NCBI GenBank assembly: GCA_045648205.1
Contig: JAZRNM010000030.1
Location: 1 to 64,000, forward strand
DNA from: SIG440 sp045648205
GTDB taxonomy: Bacteria > Bacillota > Clostridia > Monoglobales > Monoglobaceae
DNA length: 64,000 bases
Reading direction: 5' to 3'
Shown here: in pieces, positions 1-7,300 of the stretch
How the letters are laid out: each line of letters begins with the position of its first letter
How positions within the stretch are numbered: position 1 is the first letter of the stretch
Made by a program: the position numbers and the translations under genes
Notes under the pieces: model-generated
The model's input: only the letters and a program-made list of their open reading frames with translations
The model's database searches: none
Told to the model about the DNA's origin: nothing

Positions 1-94
1 AAAGCCCGACTTTTTCGGTGAATTCACCATGTTCACCAAACTTGTGGACCACATTCCTCATCAAGAAGGCTTTCATATAGAAGAAATTTTGTAA
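1..94 (+). CDS. C-terminal end of an unidentified protein (cut by window edge)
   Basis: An open frame enters from the left edge (reading from base 2) and ends at TAA 92-94, directly before a strong hairpin terminator. Only about 30 residues are visible, ending in HQEGFHIEEIL. The frame, the stop placement and the terminator make it a real gene end, but the fragment is too short for me to assign a family. Confidence 0.55.
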   Translation, partial: KPDFFGEFTMFTKLVDHIPHQEGFHIEEIL

Positions 95-96
95 TA

Positions 97-122
97 AAAA
101 AAGCGGTCCAAAGACCGCTTTT
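97..122. terminator. Bidirectional intrinsic terminator
   Basis: A 10-bp stem, AAAAGCGGTC paired with GACCGCTTTT around a CAAA loop, has an A-run before it and a T-run after it. It can stop the plus-strand gene ending at 94 and the minus-strand gene ending at 121. Confidence 0.85.
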
Positions 123-312
123 AATTTTGTTTTCGTACAATTTTGTACTCGTCGTAAAAGTTGTAATAAGGACAGGAATTATGTCCTGAGGCATAAAATG
201 CCGAAACCTCATCCTCATCAAGATTTATGGTACACACGTCATAGCCAAGTTCATAATCATAGTCAAAATATGCACAGCTTTCGCACTGGGTATTTTTTTG
301 CTTTTTATCCAT
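121..312 (-). CDS. Small cysteine-rich protein, DUF6472-like
   Basis: This 63-aa protein has the pattern CESCAYF...VCTINLDED...CPYYNFYDEYKIVRKQ. From memory it resembles the DUF6472 family of small Firmicutes proteins, whose function is unknown. Four cysteines (CxxC, C, C) suggest a small metal-binding fold, which is inference. The start ATG (310-312) is preceded by GGTGATATAA, a usable ribosome binding site. It is transcribed divergently from the large RNA to its right from its own promoter (329-357) and ends in the shared terminator at 97-122. Confidence 0.75.
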   Translation of the reverse strand: MDKKQKNTQCESCAYFDYDYELGYDVCTINLDEDEVSAFYASGHNSCPYYNFYDEYKIVRKQN

Positions 313-328
313 TTATATCACCAAACAG

Positions 329-357
329 ATTTTAGCACATATCCTTATAAAAATCAA
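329..357 (-). promoter_or_regulatory. Sigma-A promoter of the DUF6472-like gene
   Basis: Read on the minus strand: TTGATT (357-352), 17-bp spacer, TAAAAT (334-329). The predicted start of transcription lies shortly before the coding start at 312. It is back-to-back with the promoter at 368-396, the two -35 boxes being only 10 bp apart. Confidence 0.7.
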
Positions 358-367
358 CCCGAATTTG

Positions 368-396
368 TTGACATTACTTATCAAATGGGGTATAAT
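368..396 (+). promoter_or_regulatory. Consensus sigma-A promoter of the OLE RNA and downstream operon
   Basis: TTGACA (368-373), exactly 17 bp, TATAAT (391-396): a perfect consensus. The predicted transcription start is about 403. No coding start follows for almost 700 bases, so the direct product is the long RNA at about 403-1020. With no terminator seen before 1079, the same promoter probably also feeds the OapA-dxs operon. Confidence 0.85.
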
Positions 397-402
397 TATG
401 TT

Positions 403-1020
403 GAGAAATTATAGGGTAACGGTATTCTAGTCAGTTACTTCGTTTCCCAGGGCGGGCCTAAAAATTCGCCGAAGGGCATATCGATGAAGTTCCTTGTGCG
501 TGCTCGCGACGCCCAGTCGAGGGTGTGTGCTGGGAGTTAAGGTTTAGGGGCGATCCGCAACGGCATGTGGGCGTTGACCCCTTTTCCGCGGAGGCCTGTG
601 ACCGTGTATTGTTTGGGACATCCCATCTTTATACGTATCAGGTTAAAACCTGCGTTGCGGTACCAATTTGGGTGCTGTGGGCAGTGTAGCCTGCCTTGAG
701 TGGATATGGTGAATAATTGTTCAGACTGGCATTTCACGGCCATGAAATGCCACGTTATTGCTTTTTGAAACCATATTTGCAAAAGAGGCTAAGAAACGTT
801 TGTAACTGTTGAGGAAAACTCCTAGGCCGGTCCCGGAATAATCCGGTGCATATACAGGATTGTAGTGTGTACTCAGTGGCAATCAGGTAACACACGAACT
901 CGGAACTTTTGTTCCTTGTTCGATTCGGCAACGATGTGTGGCAGATTTTAAAAGGAAACTACCCTTTCGGCGACGATTGGGCAATCTGTCGGGAAATCCA
1001 ACCTGACCTAAGACACAAAA
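403..1020 (+). ncRNA. ole: OLE RNA (large structured non-coding RNA), ends approximate
   Basis: About 610 nt without a credible gene, starting at a perfect promoter and clearly higher in G+C than the surrounding intergenic DNA. Several perfect stems are visible: GGCATTTCA (728-736) with TGAAATGCC (743-751); GGAAC/GTTCC near 902-915; GTGTGT/ACACAC near 866-895; GCAGATT/AATCTGT near 941-989. The decisive evidence is context: a following small multi-helix membrane protein that fits OapA, then dxs, tlyA, NAD kinase and recN, the neighbourhood described for OLE RNA in Firmicutes. OLE RNA is known to bind OapA at the membrane as a ribonucleoprotein and has been linked to cold, alcohol and magnesium stress. 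I did not align it to the published consensus; the 5' and 3' ends are inferred from the promoter and from where apparent structure stops. Confidence 0.88.
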
Positions 1021-1078
1021 TTTACTGTATATGCTACCCTCTTAATTTCTCTTTAATAAAATTTTCGGAGATGAATTA

Positions 1079-1666
1079 TTGTTGAAAGACGACGTGCATC
1101 GAAAACAAAAAATCAAATTTAAGCCTGCAAACTCCAAAAAAGCTGACAAGCTTTGGGTTTTGAAAACCATCATCATAACCTTCACTATGTCCGGAATCTT
1201 TTCGTTTCTGTCAAGCGGTGTTATGAATTTGGTGAGCATTTGGGCAGCTGTTTTGATTTTGCTTTTTATTATTTTTCTGGGCATCATTTTTGACATAATA
1301 GGTATGGCGGTGGCAACTGCCGACGAAGCACCCTTTCATTCAATGGCGGCAAAACGCATCAGATATGCAGGTCGCGCTATTTCTCTGATAAAAGCAAAGG
1401 ACAAGGTTTCAAACTTCTGCAATGATGTCGTGGGTGACATTTGCGGAATTGTCAGCGGTTCTGCCTCTGCAGCAGTTGTTGCTTATCTTATAAAAATATC
1501 TCCTGTTTTCAGCAACTTTCTCTTTGGTCTTGTTATCACAGCCCTTGTGGCGGCTCTGACTGTAGGCGGAAAGGCTATGGGCAAAAGCATTGCACTCAGA
1601 CACAGCAGTTTTATCGTTTACAATACAGCAAGAATAATATCCGTGCTGAAACTTGGGAGTAAATAA
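1079..1666 (+). CDS. oapA: OLE-associated membrane protein OapA
   Basis: This 195-aa protein has four hydrophobic helices (about residues 25-49, 55-81, 125-143 and 146-166), a basic N-terminus and a conserved-looking cytoplasmic stretch with DEAPFHSMAAKRI (82-94) and NDVVGDICGI (115-124). Size, helix layout and position right after the long RNA fit OapA, the protein that binds OLE RNA and anchors it to the membrane. OapA is distantly related to the DUF21 membrane domain of CNNM/CorC magnesium transporters, which would agree with the second helix and its following acidic motif. The start is TTG 1079 with GGAG (1067-1070) 8 nt upstream; an ATG at 1071 runs into a stop after four codons. dxs begins 12 nt after its stop, so the genes are probably cotranscribed. 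Confidence 0.88.
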   Translation: MLKDDVHRKQKIKFKPANSKKADKLWVLKTIIITFTMSGIFSFLSSGVMNLVSIWAAVLILLFIIFLGIIFDIIGMAVATADEAPFHSMAAKRIRYAGRAISLIKAKDKVSNFCNDVVGDICGIVSGSASAAVVAYLIKISPVFSNFLFGLVITALVAALTVGGKAMGKSIALRHSSFIVYNTARIISVLKLGSK

Positions 1667-1678
1667 AACGGTGTATAT

Positions 1679-3538
1679 ATGAAAAAACTTTTGGATGAGA
1701 TAAACTCATCAGATGATGTAAAAAAACTTAATATCCCTGAGCTTAAAATTCTGGCGGAAGAAATCCGTGAATTTTTGATTGACAGCATTTCAAAGCACGG
1801 GGGACATTTGTCCTCAAACCTTGGTACGGTGGAGCTTACGCTTGCCCTGCACAAGGTTTTTGACTTTTCTTCGGACAAAATTGTGTGGGACGTGGGGCAT
1901 CAGGCCTACACCCACAAAATCATAACTGAAAGGCGCAATCGTTTTTCAACCCTCCGCCAAAAGGACGGAATAAGCGGTTTCCCCAAAACCGACGAAAATC
2001 CTGCCGATGCTTTCAACACGGGACACTCCTCCACCTCTGTTTCCGCAGCTCTGGGTTTTGCCCAAGGCTTCAAAATGAGCGGTGTTTCCAGCCATTCGGT
2101 TGCCGTAATCGGCGACGGTGCATTAACGGGCGGCATGGCATATGAAGCACTCAATCACGCAGGAAGCAGCAAACTGCCCCTGATAGTTATTTTAAACGAC
2201 AACGGAATGTCCATTTCTGAAAACGTGGGCGGTCTTTCACAACATCTGAGAAAGGCAACAAGCCATTCGAAATATATTAATTTAAAGGCTGTGGTAACTA
2301 ATTTTCTCAAAAGCCTTCCCGTTATCGGTGAACCTTTTATAAAGCTCGCTCATATCAGCAAAAGATTTCTGAAAAAAATACTTCTTCAGAAAAAGCTCTT
2401 TGAAAATATGGGCCTTGAATATCTGGGACCGATTGACGGTCACAACCTTAAGGAGCTTATCTCCATCATCACTTATGCAAAAAAACTTGACAAACCTGTC
2501 ATAGTTCACGTGTCAACACAAAAAGGCAAGGGCTATCAGCCTTCAGAGGAGCAACCCTCACTTTTTCACGGTGTTGGACACTTTGACCCCGAAACCGGAA
2601 ACGTTTCAGCTTGTGATGAAGGAACCTACTCCGATACCTTTGGTCGCGAACTTGCAAAACTTGCCGAAACAAATGAAAAGATTGTTGGCATAACAGCCGC
2701 AATGCCTTTGGGAACAGGTATGTCGGAATTTGCTGAAAAATTCCCGGAACGCTTTTTTGACGTGGGGATTGCCGAGCAACACGCAGTCACTTTTTCTGCC
2801 GCAATGGCAAAATCAGGTTACACCCCCGTATTTGCTGTATATTCCACATTCCTTCAACGTGGTTATGACCAAATCCTTCACGATGTTGCACTTCAGAATC
2901 TGCACGTTGTCTTTGCGATTGACCGTGCCGGAGCTGCAGGCAGTGACGGCGAAACCCATCAGGGAATATATGACCTTTCATATCTCTCCCATATTCCAAA
3001 TATGACCATCCTTGCTCCCTCATCCTGCGAGGAACTGAAAGAAATGCTCAATTTTGCGGTTAATGAATGCACCGGACCCGTTGCAATCAGATATCCAAAG
3101 GGAAAAGATTCACTTAACCCCACATCAATTGAACCAATTGTTCTTGGTGGGGGCATTGTTGAGCGCTCAGGCAGTGATGTTTTGATTGTGGCTTTGGGTT
3201 CAGAAGTTGCGGAGAGCTTGAAGGCAGCAGAAATTCTGGAAAAATCAGGGATTTCTGCAGAGGTTATGAACGCAAGATTTTTGAAGCCCTTTGACGAGAA
3301 GTTGTTTGAAGCTTCTGCCAAGGGTAAAAAGCTGATAGCAATTTCAGAGGATAATGTCTGCATAGGCGGTCTTTCATCCATTGTGAGAAAACTGCACGCA
3401 GGCAAGATTTTGGAATTTTCATTCCCTGACAGACCTCTCATTCAGGGTACCATTGCCGAACAAAAAGCACTGGCAGGCATTGATGCGGAAAGTATAGCAC
3501 AAAAAATTATAGCAGAACTTGCAGGTGATAAGAATTGA
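1679..3538 (+). CDS. dxs: 1-deoxy-D-xylulose-5-phosphate synthase
   Basis: This thiamine-diphosphate enzyme joins pyruvate and glyceraldehyde 3-phosphate, the first step of the MEP isoprenoid pathway. The 619-aa length is normal. Visible motifs: HLSSNLGTVELTLALH near the N-terminus, GDGALTGGMAYEALNHAG (145-162, the GDG...N motif binding ThDP-Mg), GHFDPETG, and DVGIAEQHAVTFSAAMA carrying the conserved catalytic glutamate, followed by the transketolase C-terminal domain. ATG 1679 follows oapA by 12 nt with only a weak ribosome binding site. The stop overlaps the TTG start of tlyA (TTGA). ispE, a later step of the same pathway, is also in this window. dxs near OLE RNA is a known arrangement. Confidence 0.97.
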   Translation: MKKLLDEINSSDDVKKLNIPELKILAEEIREFLIDSISKHGGHLSSNLGTVELTLALHKVFDFSSDKIVWDVGHQAYTHKIITERRNRFSTLRQKDGISGFPKTDENPADAFNTGHSSTSVSAALGFAQGFKMSGVSSHSVAVIGDGALTGGMAYEALNHAGSSKLPLIVILNDNGMSISENVGGLSQHLRKATSHSKYINLKAVVTNFLKSLPVIGEPFIKLAHISKRFLKKILLQKKLFENMGLEYLGPIDGHNLKELISIITYAKKLDKPVIVHVSTQKGKGYQPSEEQPSLFHGVGHFDPETGNVSACDEGTYSDTFGRELAKLAETNEKIVGITAAMPLGTGMSEFAEKFPERFFDVGIAEQHAVTFSAAMAKSGYTPVFAVYSTFLQRGYDQILHDVALQNLHVVFAIDRAGAAGSDGETHQGIYDLSYLSHIPNMTILAPSSCEELKEMLNFAVNECTGPVAIRYPKGKDSLNPTSIEPIVLGGGIVERSGSDVLIVALGSEVAESLKAAEILEKSGISAEVMNARFLKPFDEKLFEASAKGKKLIAISEDNVCIGGLSSIVRKLHAGKILEFSFPDRPLIQGTIAEQKALAGIDAESIAQKIIAELAGDKN

Positions 3539-4326
3539 GCAAAATAAGACTTGACGTTTTTTTGGTTGAACAGAATATGGCACCCAGCCGAAGTGCCGCA
3601 CAAGCCCTTATTATGGCAGGGGATGTTTACATTGACAATCAAAAAGCAATGAAATCAGGAGAAACCGTAAACGGCACAGAAAAAATTGAAGTCCGCTCGA
3701 AGGGACCGTCTTATGTCAGTCGAGGCGGGCTAAAGCTTGAAAAAGCGATGTCTGTTTTCCCCGTTGTGCTCGACAACAAGGTTTGTATGGATATTGGTGC
3801 ATCAACAGGTGGTTTCACCGATTGTATGCTCCAAAATGGAGCCTCAAAGGTTTATTCTGTGGATGTAGGGTATGGTCAGCTTGCCTGGAAGCTCAGGCAA
3901 GACCCGCGAGTTGTCAATATGGAACGCACAAACATCAGACACATCGACAAAGAACTCATAACCGAACCCCTGGACTTTTTCTCGGTGGATGTTTCCTTCA
4001 TTTCCCTGAAGCCTGTTCTCCCCGTTGCTTTTGATTTGCTAAAAGATGGCGGAGAAGGTGTTTGTCTTATAAAACCCCAATTTGAAGCAGGCCGCGAAAA
4101 GGTCGGCAAAAAAGGTGTTGTCCGGGAAAAATCAACGCACATTGAGGTAATAGAAAAAGTCCTGGAATTCACCAAAGAAATCGGTTTTTCGGTGAAAGGT
4201 CTTGACTTTTCACCCATAAAGGGGCCGGAGGGCAACATTGAATACCTTATGCATATCCAAAAATCCCCCGACCCGAGCAATGAATTTGATATACCCGCTC
4301 TTGTAGAGCTCTCACATAACATTTAA
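3535..4326 (+). CDS. tlyA: TlyA-family rRNA (2'-O-)methyltransferase / hemolysin-like protein
   Basis: The 263-aa protein has an N-terminal S4 RNA-binding domain (about 1-65, RLDVFLVEQNMAPSRSAAQA) and an FtsJ-type Rossmann methyltransferase domain beginning at MDIGASTGGFTDCML (about 85-99). SVDVSFISLKPVLP (acidic catalytic region) and LIKPQFEAGREKVGKKG follow, all typical of TlyA/YqxC. Mycobacterial TlyA 2'-O-methylates 16S and 23S rRNA; the activity of Firmicutes homologues is less certain. The TTG start overlaps the dxs stop by four bases, suggesting translational coupling. Length agrees with the family. Confidence 0.95.
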   Translation: MSKIRLDVFLVEQNMAPSRSAAQALIMAGDVYIDNQKAMKSGETVNGTEKIEVRSKGPSYVSRGGLKLEKAMSVFPVVLDNKVCMDIGASTGGFTDCMLQNGASKVYSVDVGYGQLAWKLRQDPRVVNMERTNIRHIDKELITEPLDFFSVDVSFISLKPVLPVAFDLLKDGGEGVCLIKPQFEAGREKVGKKGVVREKSTHIEVIEKVLEFTKEIGFSVKGLDFSPIKGPEGNIEYLMHIQKSPDPSNEFDIPALVELSHNI

Positions 4327-4342
4327 GAAAGGAGTCTTCATT

Positions 4343-5191
4343 ATGCAAAACATAGCACTCTATGTCAACAGAGAACGTGATACAGACTTGTCCGCAACCC
4401 GCGAGGTCATTGCCATTTTAAAGGAATATGGCAAAAATATAATTGTGGACCAATCCCTGAAAGATGAACTTAACTCAAACGATGTTTCATACACAAGCAG
4501 TGACAAATTTTTTGACAACTGCGACTTGATTGTTGCACTTGGCGGCGACGGAACAATCCTGAAAATTATCACCGAAGCCTCAAGTTACGGAATTCCCGTT
4601 ACGGGAATAAACCTTGGGCATCTTGGATTTCTCACTCAAATGGAGCGTCATGACCTTTCGAACCTGAGAAAAATTCTGAATGGTGAATTTTCGGTTGAAA
4701 ACAGAATGATGCTTGAAGTGAGGGTTGTACGGGATGGTGAAATTCTTGAAAGCTACACCGCTCTCAATGACATAATCATCCGCAGTGACTCAACAAAAAT
4801 GGTTTCTCTTGAGGCAGAAGTCAACGGCACTGCAGTGAACAAATACCTTGCAGACGGTGTAATTATTGCCACCTCAACGGGCTCAACTGCATACTCTCTT
4901 TCCTGCGGTGGTCCCATTGTTCACAAGGCACTTGACTGTATGATTCTGACACCCATTTGTCCACACACCCTGAAATCACGTTGCATAATTGTTCCCTCTG
5001 AGGCAAGCATTGTGGTGAGATTTGACTCCGCATACCGTAACGAAGTTGACCTTAAAGCAGACGGAATTTCAAAAAGACGGCTCCTTGCTGACGAATACAT
5101 AGAAATTGTCCGTTCAGAAAAAAGAGCACCACTTGTGAATATTGATTCGCAAAATTATTTTGATATAATCCGTGAAAAGTTATCAGACTAA
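4343..5191 (+). CDS. nadK: NAD kinase
   Basis: It phosphorylates NAD to NADP using ATP. The 282-aa protein carries the family signature GGDGTIL (67-73), followed by GINLGHLGFLTQME and the second conserved region DGVIIATSTGSTAYSLSCGGPI with the NE/D-type NAD-binding loop. AAAGGAG lies 9 nt before ATG 4343. It sits between tlyA and recN, as in many Firmicutes. In a number of relatives an argR gene lies between these two; here there is none. Confidence 0.96.
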   Translation: MQNIALYVNRERDTDLSATREVIAILKEYGKNIIVDQSLKDELNSNDVSYTSSDKFFDNCDLIVALGGDGTILKIITEASSYGIPVTGINLGHLGFLTQMERHDLSNLRKILNGEFSVENRMMLEVRVVRDGEILESYTALNDIIIRSDSTKMVSLEAEVNGTAVNKYLADGVIIATSTGSTAYSLSCGGPIVHKALDCMILTPICPHTLKSRCIIVPSEASIVVRFDSAYRNEVDLKADGISKRRLLADEYIEIVRSEKRAPLVNIDSQNYFDIIREKLSD

Positions 5192-5208
5192 AGAAAGGCT
5201 GTGTCACT

Positions 5209-6903
5209 ATGCTCAAAGAACTACACATAAAGAATATCGCAGTTATTGATGAGGTTCACATTGAATTTTCCAAGGGCTTCAATGTTCTCACAGGCGAAAC
5301 CGGAGCCGGAAAATCTATCCTCATTGATTCCATAAATATGGCTTTGGGCAAAAGAGTCAGTCATGACCTCATTCGCACAGGCTGTGAAACAGCCACGGTC
5401 AATGCCTGCTTTGAGGTGTCTGACAGTTCTGTCCTTGAAAGTCTTTCAGACCTTGGGATAGATTGTGATGAGGGAATTGTTTCAATCAATCGAAAGCTCA
5501 CCCTGGACGGAAAGTCAACCTGCCGCATCAACGGAATGATTTTCCCCCTTAATGTAGTTCGCGAGGTTGCCTCAATGCTGATTGATATACATGGACAAAA
5601 CGACAACCAATCCCTTCTTGACACCCACAAGCACACGCAAATTCTTGATAACTTCGGCAATACTTTTGACTCTTTGGCAGCATACCAGACAGTCTTCAAA
5701 AAGATGGTTGAGCTTGAAAAGGAGATAGCACATCTGTCTGTGTCATCTGCTGAAAAGGAACACCGCCTTGAACTTTTAAACTTTCAGGTTAATGAAATCA
5801 ACAGTGCAAAGCTAAAACCCGCAGAAGACGAAGAGCTGACCGCAAAACGCGAATATCTGGTGAACACCGAAAACATTGTTTCGGGTGCAGGCACCGCCTA
5901 TGGCGCTCTTTATGGCAATGAGGATATTTCTGCCTTTGACCTTCTCAAACGTGCAGAGCGCAGCCTTGCGGAAGTCAGCCATTTTCTTCCCAAGCTTTCG
6001 GAAAGTTATGAACGGCTTTCAGGCATAGTTGCAGAAACCGAAGATATTGCCTCAGAAATCAACCAGTGCCTTGAGGGAACCAATTTCAATATGGCAGAGC
6101 TTGATTTCATTGAAGAAAGGCTCGACACCATAACCAACTTGAAACGCAAGTACGGAGCATCAATTGAAGAAATTTTAGAATATGCAAAAAATGCCGAAAT
6201 TGAAGCATCTTCTATCGAGCAAAGTGACGAGATTCTTGAAGATTTGAAGGCAAAACTCCGTGAGATAAAGTCCGAGCTTCAAGTTTTGGGTGAACGGTTG
6301 ACAACAGAAAGAAAAAATGCCGCAAGGCAGCTTGAATCAAGGATATCTGCCGAGCTTGCAGATTTGGATATGCCAAAAGTTCGCTTTTCTATTGATGTTT
6401 CAAACAAAATTTCAAACGATGAAATATCATATACAGAACAAGGAAAGGACAACGTTGAATTTCTACTTTCAACCAACCCGGGCGAGACGCTGAAGTCTAT
6501 GTCAAAAACCGCATCCGGGGGCGAGCTTTCAAGAATTATGCTTGCAATCAAAACTGTTCTGGCAGGCACCGAGGGCATTGACACTATGATTTTCGACGAG
6601 ATTGACACGGGAGTAAGTGGCAGAGCCGCACAAAGGATTGCTGAAAAACTTTCATTTCTTGCTTCGTCAAAACAGGTGTTCTCCATTACCCATCTGGCAC
6701 AGATTGCGAGTATGGCTGACCAGCATTACCTGATAAAAAAGACCTCGACTGACGACAGCACCTCCACCTCTGTTTCGTGTCTGGACACAAGCGGACGCGT
6801 TGAAGAGCTTGCCAGAATAATCGGCGGTGTGACTGTCACCGACCTGACCCGACAAAGCGCTCTTGAAATGCTGGAGCTTGCAAAAACAAAAAAGGAACAC
6901 TGA
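5209..6903 (+). CDS. recN: DNA repair protein RecN
   Basis: SMC-like ATPase acting on double-strand breaks. At 564 aa it has the usual length. Walker A GETGAGKS is at 29-36, central coiled-coil arms span about residues 160-370, and the C-terminal head contains the signature TASGGELSRIMLAIK, then Walker B TMIFDEIDTGVSGRAAQRIAE and the QVFSITHLAQIA H-loop. ATG 5209 is preceded by AAAGG. Spacing to the nadK stop is 17 nt. recN is among the genes repeatedly found near OLE RNA. Confidence 0.97.
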   Translation: MLKELHIKNIAVIDEVHIEFSKGFNVLTGETGAGKSILIDSINMALGKRVSHDLIRTGCETATVNACFEVSDSSVLESLSDLGIDCDEGIVSINRKLTLDGKSTCRINGMIFPLNVVREVASMLIDIHGQNDNQSLLDTHKHTQILDNFGNTFDSLAAYQTVFKKMVELEKEIAHLSVSSAEKEHRLELLNFQVNEINSAKLKPAEDEELTAKREYLVNTENIVSGAGTAYGALYGNEDISAFDLLKRAERSLAEVSHFLPKLSESYERLSGIVAETEDIASEINQCLEGTNFNMAELDFIEERLDTITNLKRKYGASIEEILEYAKNAEIEASSIEQSDEILEDLKAKLREIKSELQVLGERLTTERKNAARQLESRISAELADLDMPKVRFSIDVSNKISNDEISYTEQGKDNVEFLLSTNPGETLKSMSKTASGGELSRIMLAIKTVLAGTEGIDTMIFDEIDTGVSGRAAQRIAEKLSFLASSKQVFSITHLAQIASMADQHYLIKKTSTDDSTSTSVSCLDTSGRVEELARIIGGVTVTDLTRQSALEMLELAKTKKEH

Positions 6904-6908
6904 TTTAT

Positions 6909-7298
6909 ATGGAAAAAATCGGAGTAGTAACTGAAATTCGCGGTGACTTTGTTTTGGTAACCGTATCACGCGATTCTGCCTGCGGAGAAAATTGTGCCGC
7001 CTGCGGACTTTGCAAAAACAGCCGTGAAATGACAATCGAACTGAAAAACACGAAAAACTTCAAAAAGGGTGACAAACTTCGTCTGGTATCTGACAACAAA
7101 ACCATAGTTTCACACTCAGCCATAGGTTATCTTTCCTTGACCCTTCTGCTGATTTTGGGTGGAACTTTGGGTAGCTTGCTGGGAAGTGATTGGTATGCCT
7201 TTGGCGGTGCTTTGATTGGAGTTTTGATTGGGGTTTTGATTATAAAGCTCTTTTTTACACACAAACTGGACATAACCGCTGAAAAAATTGAGGAGTAG
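6909..7298 (+). CDS. SoxR-reducing system / RseC-MucC family protein
   Basis: The 129-aa protein has a conserved four-cysteine cluster (CGENCAACGLC, about residues 24-34), a short beta-rich segment, then two hydrophobic helices (about 66-85 and 90-110). This is the layout of RseC/MucC proteins, known in Proteobacteria for sigma-E modulation and as part of the Rnf-like SoxR-reducing system. In Clostridia the role is unclear, but a redox-active Cys cluster at the membrane is plausible. It starts 5 nt after the recN stop and ends 2 nt before the ABC-F gene, so it belongs to the same operon. Confidence 0.85.
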   Translation: MEKIGVVTEIRGDFVLVTVSRDSACGENCAACGLCKNSREMTIELKNTKNFKKGDKLRLVSDNKTIVSHSAIGYLSLTLLLILGGTLGSLLGSDWYAFGGALIGVLIGVLIIKLFFTHKLDITAEKIEE

Positions 7299-7300
7299 CT

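Noticed and set aside
537..782. 81-codon minus-strand ORF inside the large RNA
   Set aside because: No ribosome binding site, no family wording, and it lies within the structured OLE-type RNA transcribed from the opposite strand.
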